Origin: Bacteroidaceae bacterium
GTDB lineage: Bacteria > Bacteroidota > Bacteroidia > Bacteroidales > Bacteroidaceae
Assembly (NCBI GenBank): GCA_017631315.1
Contig: JAGBTN010000018.1
Location: forward strand, 187,555 to 251,554
Length of the DNA stretch: 64,000 nt
Direction: 5' to 3'
Positions 39,475 through 46,954 of the stretch are shown here, piece after piece. How positions within the stretch are numbered: position 1 is the first letter of the stretch; each line of letters begins with the position of its first letter. The position numbers and the translations under genes were made by a program. The notes beneath the pieces were generated by a model. It was not told where the DNA came from. It saw nothing but the letters and a program-made list of their open reading frames with translations, and ran no database searches.

Positions 39475-41439
39475 TTATTGTATTAACAGTTTCTTGACAT
39501 CTCCATTGTTCCTACGGATAAGGAAAATACCATGCCTGAGCGAGAAACGTTGTAGCTCATCGGCAAAGCACTCTCCAACGAATCGTCCTTTTATATCATA
39601 CACCCGTATTCGCTCAATACTTTTACTTATATCGGAAATCGCATCTGGATTGGGACGGAAGGATTCGCTTTCTGCCCAGCTGCTGTTTCGGTATTGGTCG
39701 TTGATGGCTTGTACAGAATAAGTGTAGTCTGTGTCAGCCTTAAGATCATTCAACCTGAATGATGTGCCCGCAATGCTGTCTTTCTGAAGTACCAATTCTC
39801 CTTCACACCAGAGTTGTAAATTGTAGAGGGTAGCATTGCCAACCGGTTCCCATATAGCAGTAGTGCTCCCTGGTTTTGTGTCTTCAAAACTTAGGCCAGT
39901 GGGTTTCTCTAAGGTTCCCAAGGGCATTGCCTTGAGAATAACAATGCCATCAGGTGTTTCTTCAATGTCAACAAGTGGTTTGCTCATGTAGTTACCTGTA
40001 TAGACAAGGCTTGCAGGGTAGGAGTCGTTAGTCAGTTCACTATTGCCCGTGATGCCCGGGTATGGATTTCCTTGCAAACTTGTTTGCCATGCTTCTTTGG
40101 AAGTGGCATTGTTAGAACCTATGAGGGTTCCGTTGGCAGGAATGATGGTGAGGCGTTGATGAGCAGAATTGGTATTTACAGTGTTGCTGTTCCATGCACT
40201 TGCAGAATAGTCAATGTGCATGACCAGCATTCCGTGTCCGCGATTGCTGCACATGCCCCAATCCCAACCTTGTGCTTGTCGGTTGTCCAGGATGTAATAC
40301 TCGTTGGGATTAGCGTCGTTGACGAGTTTATATCCTTTGCCTCCTTGAGCAAAGCATTTCAGACGGAGTGTACTTGGGCCTTTGATAGCCTCTGTTTGTT
40401 GCCAACCCATAAACTCACGTTCATAGGCTGTGTAGCTGACGGGCACTTTGCTGCTTCTCGTATACATTCCATAATCCATAATACTCCAATAGTCAAGACC
40501 GAACTCTTTGTTTCTTGTGTCATAAAGGTCTGGCAGGCCGAGGGCATGGCTTATTTCGTGGATGACAACACCCACACCGTCCGGTTGTGTGTCTGTGATG
40601 TAACCTCCGCTGGCAGCTGTCGGGCGGAGTTCGCAACTTGAGGAGCAACCGGCAAGTGTTATTCCGTTGACAGTATAGGTTGACGGTCTTTCCTGAGGCC
40701 AAATCGTGTTTTTGTCGTTATAGCTATTAGTATAGTTTTGTCCAAGTCCGGCAAAGATTACTACACACATATCGACTTCTCCGTTGCCATCGTTGTCGAA
40801 CTGGTTCCAGTTGCTTTCTATCTCTTGCGCTTTGGCAAAAGATTCTTTGATGAATTGAGAGTAGCGAATGTCTTTCGCATTACCTGCATCGCCTCCGTAA
40901 TAACTATAGACACTATCGAGCAAGATTGGACCGATGATGGCAAATTCTGGTTGGAATTGTTCCATGCTTTGGTCGATGAAGTATTGTCGGACGCTGCCCC
41001 AGTTTCCTGTAGAGGTGTAGATGTCTGTGCCATTGAAGAAATTATTGTAAAAGCTTTGTACTCGGCTGTCGGATACGCCTACACTGAACTTCTTGTCTTT
41101 GAATGAAGCCAGAATGACAGGTATTTTCTTCGTGCCTGTTGGCTTTATTAATGCAGTTTCGATACTACCAACTTTTTTTCTTGCAGAAAGGTGTTCTGGA
41201 GGTAGTGATGCTATGAATTCTTTTCTTGAAAGGCCTGTGGCAAAAAATAAGCCGTCCTGTTCCAGCACTACTTCGTCTTCGTCTGTTACGAGATAGTCTG
41301 TGTTTTCGTCTCCATAGGCAGTTACCATAACTATTCGTCCGTCGTTAAGTGTTACGCTTCGGCGGATTCTTAAGGCGGGAACTGCTAATGTCCAAATGGA
41401 TATGCTGGCCAGGATAAAGCTGAGGATATGTCTTTTCAT
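39475..41439 (-). CDS. Secreted M6-family metalloprotease (paralogue 2)
   Basis: 654 residues from MKRHILSFILASISIWTLAV, which yields a signal peptide; an upstream ATG at 41499 lies before the promoter. The zinc motif is IHEISHALGLPDLYDTRNKE. DYWSIMDYGMY and WDWGMCSNRGHGMLVMHIDY are shared with paralogue 1. After the peptidase domain comes a fibronectin type III-like domain (about 530-620; TDYTYSVQAINDQYR), then the tail RIRVYDIKGRFVGECFADEL...IRR. First gene of a three-gene operon. Confidence 0.9.
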   Translation of the reverse strand: MKRHILSFILASISIWTLAVPALRIRRSVTLNDGRIVMVTAYGDENTDYLVTDEDEVVLEQDGLFFATGLSRKEFIASLPPEHLSARKKVGSIETALIKPTGTKKIPVILASFKDKKFSVGVSDSRVQSFYNNFFNGTDIYTSTGNWGSVRQYFIDQSMEQFQPEFAIIGPILLDSVYSYYGGDAGNAKDIRYSQFIKESFAKAQEIESNWNQFDNDGNGEVDMCVVIFAGLGQNYTNSYNDKNTIWPQERPSTYTVNGITLAGCSSSCELRPTAASGGYITDTQPDGVGVVIHEISHALGLPDLYDTRNKEFGLDYWSIMDYGMYTRSSKVPVSYTAYEREFMGWQQTEAIKGPSTLRLKCFAQGGKGYKLVNDANPNEYYILDNRQAQGWDWGMCSNRGHGMLVMHIDYSASAWNSNTVNTNSAHQRLTIIPANGTLIGSNNATSKEAWQTSLQGNPYPGITGNSELTNDSYPASLVYTGNYMSKPLVDIEETPDGIVILKAMPLGTLEKPTGLSFEDTKPGSTTAIWEPVGNATLYNLQLWCEGELVLQKDSIAGTSFRLNDLKADTDYTYSVQAINDQYRNSSWAESESFRPNPDAISDISKSIERIRVYDIKGRFVGECFADELQRFSLRHGIFLIRRNNGDVKKLLIQ

Positions 41440-41468
41440 GTAGATTAGTCTATTATATATAATGTGTG

Positions 41469-41500
41469 CAAAAATACGTTTTTTCATGCTTTCGTGCAAA
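41469..41500 (-). promoter_or_regulatory. Promoter of the M6 peptidase operon
   Basis: On the minus strand TTTG (41497-41500), a 20-bp spacer and TATTTTTG (41469-41476). Leader about 25 nt. It is divergent from the tRNA-Ala promoter, with 14 bp between the two -33 boxes. Confidence 0.82.
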
Positions 41501-41514
41501 AAATGCTCTAATTA

Positions 41515-41546
41515 TTTGCATGTTCGGTGGAAAGTAAGTACTTTTG
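41515..41546 (+). promoter_or_regulatory. tRNA-Ala promoter
   Basis: TTTG (41515-41518), a 20-bp spacer and TACTTTTG (41539-41546). The tRNA begins 13 bp after the -7 box, so the 5' leader is only a few bases. Confidence 0.85.
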
Positions 41547-41558
41547 CATCGCCTTAAG

Positions 41559-41632
<74 letters not shown>

Positions 41633-41640
41633 CAGAGTTG

Positions 41641-41670
41641 AAGATGGATGGTTTGACTGTCCATCTTTTT
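41641..41670 (+). terminator. tRNA-Ala terminator
   Basis: AAGATGGA/TCCATCTT stem of 8 bp with an 11-nt loop, followed by TTTTTATTC, 9 bp after the tRNA. Confidence 0.8.
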
Positions 41671-41701
41671 TATTCTTATGGATGTTTAGCTGTCATAAAA
41701 C

Positions 41702-41736
41702 ATACGCCTTCAAGCAAAACTGCATTGAAGGCGTAT
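41702..41736 (-). terminator. tkt-rpiB terminator (possibly bidirectional)
   Basis: A 12-bp perfect stem ATACGCCTTCAA/TTGAAGGCGTAT with an 11-nt loop. It lies 34 bp after the rpiB stop on the minus strand, with T-rich sequence on both sides. Confidence 0.8.
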
Positions 41737-41769
41737 TGTTTTTGTCAGTTATGTTTTATATCTATAACA

Positions 41770-42204
41770 CTATTGGAGAGGTATTTTTGCGATTCGGGCT
41801 TCGTGACGACCGCCTTCGAAGGGTGTCTGGAAATACTCGTCCATGATTGCATCTGCTTCTTCGTTTGTGATGAAGCGTCCTGGCATGACAAGCACGTTGG
41901 CGTTGTTGTGTTGTCTTGCGAGGTGAGCTATCTCGGGCTTCCAGCAGAGTGCGGCTCGAATAATCTGATGCTTGTTGAGGGTCATGTTGATGCCTTCTCC
42001 GCTGCCGCAGATGGCAATGCCTTTCTCGCATTCGCCTGCTTCTATGCCTGCTGCCAAAGCATGTGCAAAGTCTGGGTAGTCACAACTTTCTTCGTTGTAT
42101 GTTCCGTAGTCGTGAAACTCGATTCCTTTTTGTGTAAGGTAGTCTTTTACGTGTTGTTTAAGTGCAAAGCCTGCGTGGTCGCTTGCGAGTCCTATTTTGC
42201 TCAT
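41770..42204 (-). CDS. rpiB: Ribose-5-phosphate isomerase B
   Basis: 144 residues. GLASDHAGFALKQHVKDYL at the N-terminus, CGSGEGINMTLNKHQIIRAA near residue 66 and ANVLVMPGRF near 102 are typical of RpiB. It interconverts ribose 5-phosphate and ribulose 5-phosphate. The ATG overlaps the tkt stop by 4 bp (ATGA), so production is coupled to transketolase, the next enzyme in the non-oxidative pentose phosphate pathway. Confidence 0.96.
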   Translation of the reverse strand: MSKIGLASDHAGFALKQHVKDYLTQKGIEFHDYGTYNEESCDYPDFAHALAAGIEAGECEKGIAICGSGEGINMTLNKHQIIRAALCWKPEIAHLARQHNNANVLVMPGRFITNEEADAIMDEYFQTPFEGGRHEARIAKIPLQ

Positions 42205-44231
42205 GCTAATATCTTCTTTGCTTGTTCGTAAACGTTTTCGGCGGTGAAGCCGAATTTTTGGTCAAGTACTTTGTACGGTGCTGAGTAACCGAAACTTCCA
42301 AGTCCCCAGATTGTGCTGTTTTGGTGTGCTCCGACGAGGAAGCCTTGCAGGTTGACGGGCAATCCGGCTGTGAGGCCGAAGACTTTGCTTCCGATGGGGA
42401 ACAATTCCTGCTGGTATGAAATGGGTTGTTCGCGGAAGAGGCCTTCGCTGGGTGCGCTGACTACTCGCACTTTGTATCCGTCTTTACGGAGGAGGCGTGC
42501 GCCTGCGATGAGGGTGCTGACTTCGGAACCGTTGCCGACGAAGATGATGTCGAATTCGTTGTCGCTTTCGGCTGCGATGTATGCACCGCGAGTTGTTCCT
42601 TCGTAGTCTGTTCCTTCGGGAAGGTCTTCTATTGTTTGGCGGCTGAGTATGAGGGCTGATGGTGTTTGTGTGTTCTCCATTGCCAGCTTCCAGCACCATG
42701 TTGTTGCTTTTACGTCTGCAGGGCGCATGACGAGCATGGAGTTTCTGCCGCTGTGGTTTTTCATTTTTTCCATCAGACGGATTTGTGCTTCTTGCTCGAC
42801 GGGTTCGTGTGTTGGTCCGTCTTCGCCAACGCGGAATGCATCGTGACTCCAAACGAACTTGATGGGTATTTGCATGAGTGCTGCCATGCGGATGGCGGGC
42901 TTCATGTAGTCGGAGAAGACGAAGAATGTGCCACAGGCTGCAATGACTCCGCCATGGAGCATCATGCCGATGCAACAGCATGCCATGGTGAGTTCTGCAA
43001 CGCCTGCTTGCAGGAAGCCTCCGCCGAAGTTGTCGCGTGAGATGACTGTTGCTCCGCCTTTGATGAATCCGTCTGTCTTGTCAGAGTTGCAGAGGTCTGC
43101 CGAGCTGACAATCATGTTGGGAACTTGCTTGGCGAGCAGTGTGAGGCATACGCTTGATGCGTTGCGTGTTGCGTCGTTTGGCTTTTGCTGTATGCTATCC
43201 CAATCGATGTTGGGGAGTTTGCCAGCAAACCAGTCTTTGAGCTGTGCTGCCTTTTCTTTGTTGTTTTCTTCCCATTCTTTTTCTTCTGCATAGCGTTCAG
43301 CTACGATGTTTTCGAGTTCTTTGAGTCGTTCTTCGTAGATGGCTGCTACTTCGGGGAAGATGACGAATGGTTCGTCGGGGTTGCCTCCGAGGTTGGTGAT
43401 GGTGTTGCGATATGCATCGCCACCAAGGGGTGCGCCGTGTGTTTGGCAACTGCGTTCGTAGCTGCTGCCGTCGGCTTTCTGTGCGCCTTTACCCATGATG
43501 CAGTGTCCGATGATGAGTGTTGGCTTGCCTTCTACGGTTTTTGCTTTGTCGAGTGCTTGTCGGATTTGTGCTACATCGTTGCCGTCGATGTCGATAACTT
43601 CCCAGCCGAAGGCACGGTAGCGCATGGCTACGTCTTCGTTTGTCACGACGTCTGTTTCGGTGGAGAGTTGTATGTCGTTGGCATCATAGAACATGATGAG
43701 GTTGTCGAGCCCGAGGTTGCCTGCTATGCGGGCTGCTCCCATGCTGATTTCTTCTTGTATGCCGCCGTCGCTTATGTAGGTGTAGATGGTTTCCTTCTTG
43801 AAGGTTGGGTTCCCTGTTTTAGCGTAGAGGAACTTGGCTGCGATGGCTGCGCCTATGGCATAGGTGTGACCTTGTCCCAGAGGGCCGCTTGAGTTTTCGA
43901 TACCTCTTTCGTAGCACACTTCGGGATGACCTGGTGTGGGAGAGCCCCATTGGCGTAATTGTTGCAGTTCTTCGAGGCTGAATTTGCCGATGAGGGTCAG
44001 TTCAGCGTAGAGCATGGGCGACATGTGGCCGGGGTCGAGGAAGAAACGGTCTCGGCCTTCCCAGCGTGGGTTCTTCGGGTCGAACTGCAGGTATTCGCTA
44101 TAAAGGACATTGATGAAGTCGGCACCGCCCATTGCTCCGCCGGGGTGTCCGCTTTTTGCTTTCTCTACCATCGCGGCTGCCAGTATGCGGATGTTGTCGG
44201 CTGCACGATTCATTAGAGGTATTCCGTTCAT
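42201..44231 (-). CDS. tkt: Transketolase
   Basis: 676 residues, the usual length. KAKSGHPGGAMGGADFINVL near residue 25, GPLGQGHTYAIGAAIAAKFL near 118 and SDGGIQEEISMGAARIAGNL (the thiamine diphosphate GDG-type motif) are in place. DSVGVGEDGPTH-type sequence is present as FRVGEDGPTHEPVEQEAQIR near residue 470. It transfers two-carbon ketol units in the pentose phosphate pathway. First gene of the tkt-rpiB pair. Confidence 0.97.
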   Translation of the reverse strand: MNGIPLMNRAADNIRILAAAMVEKAKSGHPGGAMGGADFINVLYSEYLQFDPKNPRWEGRDRFFLDPGHMSPMLYAELTLIGKFSLEELQQLRQWGSPTPGHPEVCYERGIENSSGPLGQGHTYAIGAAIAAKFLYAKTGNPTFKKETIYTYISDGGIQEEISMGAARIAGNLGLDNLIMFYDANDIQLSTETDVVTNEDVAMRYRAFGWEVIDIDGNDVAQIRQALDKAKTVEGKPTLIIGHCIMGKGAQKADGSSYERSCQTHGAPLGGDAYRNTITNLGGNPDEPFVIFPEVAAIYEERLKELENIVAERYAEEKEWEENNKEKAAQLKDWFAGKLPNIDWDSIQQKPNDATRNASSVCLTLLAKQVPNMIVSSADLCNSDKTDGFIKGGATVISRDNFGGGFLQAGVAELTMACCCIGMMLHGGVIAACGTFFVFSDYMKPAIRMAALMQIPIKFVWSHDAFRVGEDGPTHEPVEQEAQIRLMEKMKNHSGRNSMLVMRPADVKATTWCWKLAMENTQTPSALILSRQTIEDLPEGTDYEGTTRGAYIAAESDNEFDIIFVGNGSEVSTLIAGARLLRKDGYKVRVVSAPSEGLFREQPISYQQELFPIGSKVFGLTAGLPVNLQGFLVGAHQNSTIWGLGSFGYSAPYKVLDQKFGFTAENVYEQAKKILA

Positions 44232-44274
44232 AAAGTATTAAGATATCAGGTTGTATATTTATGTGTGACAAAGG

Positions 44275-44282
44275 TACTACAT
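44275..44282 (-). promoter_or_regulatory. -7 region of the tkt promoter (approximate)
   Basis: TACCTTTG on the minus strand next to GTCACACATAAATATAC, about 40 nt before the tkt ATG. A weak TTG-type element lies about 20 bp upstream. Position accurate to a few bases. Confidence 0.5.
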
Positions 44283-44494
44283 TTTGTCCGAAAAGACAAC
44301 CTTCTTTGCTCTTTTCTTTGCTTAAAAGTGTGTTTTTAATTTTTCGTGCTTGTTTGGCGTGTAGAAGTCCAAAAGCCATTTTGTCAGCCAAACAGACGTT
44401 TTGCTTTCTTTTTAATACTTCGGTTTTGGACGTAAAATGCTGACGTTTAGGTTGAGCAGAGTCGTATTCAGGCATTTCCTGTGTAGCATTTTAC

Positions 44495-44590
44495 GACTTA
44501 ACGTGTGTGGTTGCCCGACTTAACGTGTAAAGTTTGCTGACTTAACGTGTGTAGTTTGCTGACTTAACGTGAGTAATTGGCCGAACATAC
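44495..44590 (+). repeat. 22-bp dyad repeat array F
   Basis: Four units with CGTG at 44502, 44524, 44546 and 44568, exactly 22 bp apart (unit form ACTTAACGTGTGTAGTTTGCTG). Orientation + although both flanking genes are on the minus strand. Confidence 0.95.
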
Positions 44591-44806
44591 ACTCAAAAAA
44601 TGCCACTTTTATGCTCGAATTTCCCGGATTTAATGGCATAAATCCTATCACATAAAAATGTAAATGCTACATTGCCAGTTCGTTATATTTTTCAGCGAGA
44701 ATGCGTTCTTTTTTATCATGATGTGGTTTGAACTTTTTGAAGGCATTCTCGGAGAACGGGGAAAATACAGAATGTAAGGTGTTTCGGCGAAAAGGTTTAC
44801 ATAATG

Positions 44807-44971
44807 TCACTTGGGGGAAATGTAAGTCCCGCCCACCCATTCGGTGAAAGGTTCTTCGCCTTGGAGTTGGTGCCAGCCAAGGAAATCTCCTTTGTCGTTG
44901 GTTTCCACAACAACCGGGCCATGTTGTAAATCCCCGTTGGGTAGGCAGATGTCGTGGTAGGCACGTTTCAT
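44807..44971 (-). CDS. Small conserved-type protein (54 residues) after DUF4296
   Basis: Read from the minus strand: MKRAYHDICLPNGDLQHGPV at the start, LGWHQLQGEEPFTEWVGGTY near the end. Its ATG overlaps the DUF4296 stop (TGATG, 44973-44969), a strong sign of translational coupling. No signal peptide. I recall similar short proteins at this position in other Bacteroidales, but I know of no function. Last gene of the ileS operon. Confidence 0.75.
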   Translation of the reverse strand: MKRAYHDICLPNGDLQHGPVVVETNDKGDFLGWHQLQGEEPFTEWVGGTYISPK

Positions 44972-45954
44972 CAGCGTCGTCTGTTAGTTCGGTTGGGAAT
45001 TCCTCGCATAGGACGAATGGGGTTCGGATTCTCCTTTACGACGTTGATTTTCTTCTCTTTCGGTTGGCTTTCTCGCACCTGTAACGGAGTAAGACGCTCA
45101 GCCTTTTGCTGCGGCATAGTGTCGGTGGCGACGGAATCAACACGTAGCGTATCGGCTTTGACAATCGGTTTTTCCTCGATGCGCTTGTGCATCCTGATTA
45201 GTTGCATTTTGCTAATCAGCAATGGTTTAGGCTTGTCGGCATCGTGGTTCGTGGGAAGATAGATGTATCCTGATATCGTGCGAAGGTTCAGGCTGTCGAT
45301 ACTCTTGTCGGGAAAGTACTTCAACTCATTCTCAGCATTGTTTCCAACCAATTCCGTCACGGCAGCAACTGTGTCTGTTTCATATTGAAAACTGAGCAAT
45401 GCAATGGCCTCGTTGTTCATTGATCGCCCTACAAACTGCGACCTGAAACGCCAGATGAAGCTATCTCCGGCCTTAAAGGTGGAATCGGTCTTCATCTGAA
45501 ATGAATAGACACATTGCACAGGGTTCGCGGCAAGGCAAGTGAAATCCTTACCAAGCCAAATGTTTGCCGTGTCGCCTTCGCTCGTGAGAGACTCAAACTT
45601 GTCTTGTTTCTCAACGGATTCAAGTCCCATTCGCTCAGCCTGTGCCTGTACACGATTCACCACATTATTATATACAAAGATGAATTTCTCGGCACGACCG
45701 CTGTAATAGACCATCGACGAGTCGAACTCTGCTTCAGTAATACGGTGCTTTTTGAAAACTGCCTGAATGTATTTGTAACGCGCAACGTCTGTATTCTCGC
45801 TTTGCGCTTCAGCCATGCCCTGTGCCAGATGTATGTCGACCAACACATCTGTCATCTTCTCCTCGCTCAAGATTCCACTGGGTACACTAGGGGTACAGGC
45901 CCAAAAGAATAAACTGAAGACGAGGAATAGCAACCGGGCAGCAAAGCGTATCAT
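44971..45954 (-). CDS. DUF4296 lipoprotein
   Basis: 327 residues. The signal peptide ends in a lipobox (VFSLFFWAC). The N-terminal 110 residues are the DUF4296 helical domain (EKMTDVLVDIHLAQGMAEA, YYSGRAEKFIFVYNNVVNRV). The middle is beta-rich, and the last 50 residues are basic and proline-rich (KEKKINVVKENPNPIRPMRG), unusual for an outer-surface lipoprotein. It overlaps lspA by 4 bp; since LspA processes lipoproteins, it may be a substrate. Function unknown. Confidence 0.82.
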   Translation of the reverse strand: MIRFAARLLFLVFSLFFWACTPSVPSGILSEEKMTDVLVDIHLAQGMAEAQSENTDVARYKYIQAVFKKHRITEAEFDSSMVYYSGRAEKFIFVYNNVVNRVQAQAERMGLESVEKQDKFESLTSEGDTANIWLGKDFTCLAANPVQCVYSFQMKTDSTFKAGDSFIWRFRSQFVGRSMNNEAIALLSFQYETDTVAAVTELVGNNAENELKYFPDKSIDSLNLRTISGYIYLPTNHDADKPKPLLISKMQLIRMHKRIEEKPIVKADTLRVDSVATDTMPQQKAERLTPLQVRESQPKEKKINVVKENPNPIRPMRGIPNRTNRRR

Positions 45955-46556
45955 CGGAACATTTTCTTATTATAGAAGATGATAAGCGCAATAACTCCAC
46001 AACTTATGCTGGCATCGGCAAAGTTGAAGATGGGAGAAAAGAATATAAAATGGTTGCCACCAATGTATGGTAACCACGATGGCCAGTCCCATTCCACAAG
46101 CGGGAAGTAAAACATGTCCACCACACGTCCCAGCATCATCTGCCCATAGCCAGTGCCCCATGAAACTAATTCGGCTTTCAATGGTGCAGGCGGGTTGTTG
46201 AATATCATGCCATAGAACAAGCAGTCGAAGATGTTTCCTGCCGCTCCTGCCGTAACGAGTGTCAGGCAGATAAGATATCCCCAGCGGATGCCGCTCTTAA
46301 TGTTTTTGCAAATATACCAGATAAGTGCAGCAACAGCAACGATACGGAAGGAAGTGAGAAACCACTTGTTGATGACTTCCATACCGAATGCCATGCCGTC
46401 ATTCTCCGTAAAGAGAATGTAAAACCAATCCGTGACGCGTATGCTTTGATACATATACATACCCGTCTTGACAGCTACCTTTATGGCTTGGTCAACTGCA
46501 ATGATGCCAATCGCAAGGCAGACAGCAGTTAGTGCTTGGACTTGTTTGCGAGTCAT
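45951..46556 (-). CDS. lspA: Lipoprotein signal peptidase (signal peptidase II)
   Basis: 201 residues from MTRKQVQALTAVCLAIGIIA; an upstream frame from 46658 is not part of the protein. Four membrane helices are predicted. The catalytic aspartates lie in the conserved C-terminal motifs GNIFDCLFYGM (Asp about residue 117) and FNFADASISCGV (Asp about 185). LspA cleaves prolipoproteins before the lipidated cysteine. The ATG overlaps the preceding stop (TAATG). Confidence 0.95.
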   Translation of the reverse strand: MTRKQVQALTAVCLAIGIIAVDQAIKVAVKTGMYMYQSIRVTDWFYILFTENDGMAFGMEVINKWFLTSFRIVAVAALIWYICKNIKSGIRWGYLICLTLVTAGAAGNIFDCLFYGMIFNNPPAPLKAELVSWGTGYGQMMLGRVVDMFYFPLVEWDWPSWLPYIGGNHFIFFSPIFNFADASISCGVIALIIFYNKKMFR

Positions 46557-46942
46557 TAGCGTTTCTTGTCGCGTGCTTGCTTTGCTTCGATAGAGAGTGT
46601 GGCGTGGGGAACAGCACGGAGACGTTCCTTGGGAATCAGTTTCCCAGTCTCGCGACAAATGCCGTATGTCTTGTTCTGAATGCGAATCAATGCGGCTTGC
46701 AGTCCCGTAATGAACTTCTGCGCACGCATGGCTTCGTTCATGAGCGCTTCCTTCGAGAGTGTTTCAGAACCTTCTTCCAGTGTGTGGTAAGTGGAGTGTG
46801 TCTCCTCGTCGTTAACACCTCCGCCATTGATTTTCTCCATGAGAATCTCGTAATCGCTCTTAGCTCGGTCGAGCTTCTCGTTGATGAGCAAACGGAATTC
46901 CTCGAGCTCTTCGTCGGTGTATCTAACCTTGTTGTCTTCCAT
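46556..46942 (-). CDS. TraR/DksA-family protein lacking the zinc finger
   Basis: 128 residues: a coiled-coil helical N-terminal part (EELEEFRLLINEKLDRAKSD) and a C-terminal TraR/DksA-like end (YGICRETGKLIPKERLRAVP). Only one of the four zinc-ligand cysteines remains, so zinc is not bound in the classic way; this fits cysteine-poor Bacteroidetes members. DksA proteins bind RNA polymerase through the secondary channel and modulate rRNA and stress promoters; that role here is inference. It sits between ileS (12 bp) and lspA. Confidence 0.85.
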   Translation of the reverse strand: MEDNKVRYTDEELEEFRLLINEKLDRAKSDYEILMEKINGGGVNDEETHSTYHTLEEGSETLSKEALMNEAMRAQKFITGLQAALIRIQNKTYGICRETGKLIPKERLRAVPHATLSIEAKQARDKKR

Positions 46943-46954
46943 ACTTTTGAGTTA

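Larger units (their letters stand above)
44232..44806. other. Intergenic region between tkt and the 54-residue gene
   Basis: Contains the tkt promoter, repeat array F (44495-44590) and about 200 bp of AT-rich sequence with no gene. The motif GAAAATACAGAATGTAAGG (44761-44779) resembles the right end of the element at 55541-55914, at a similar distance from the array there. Confidence 0.55.
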
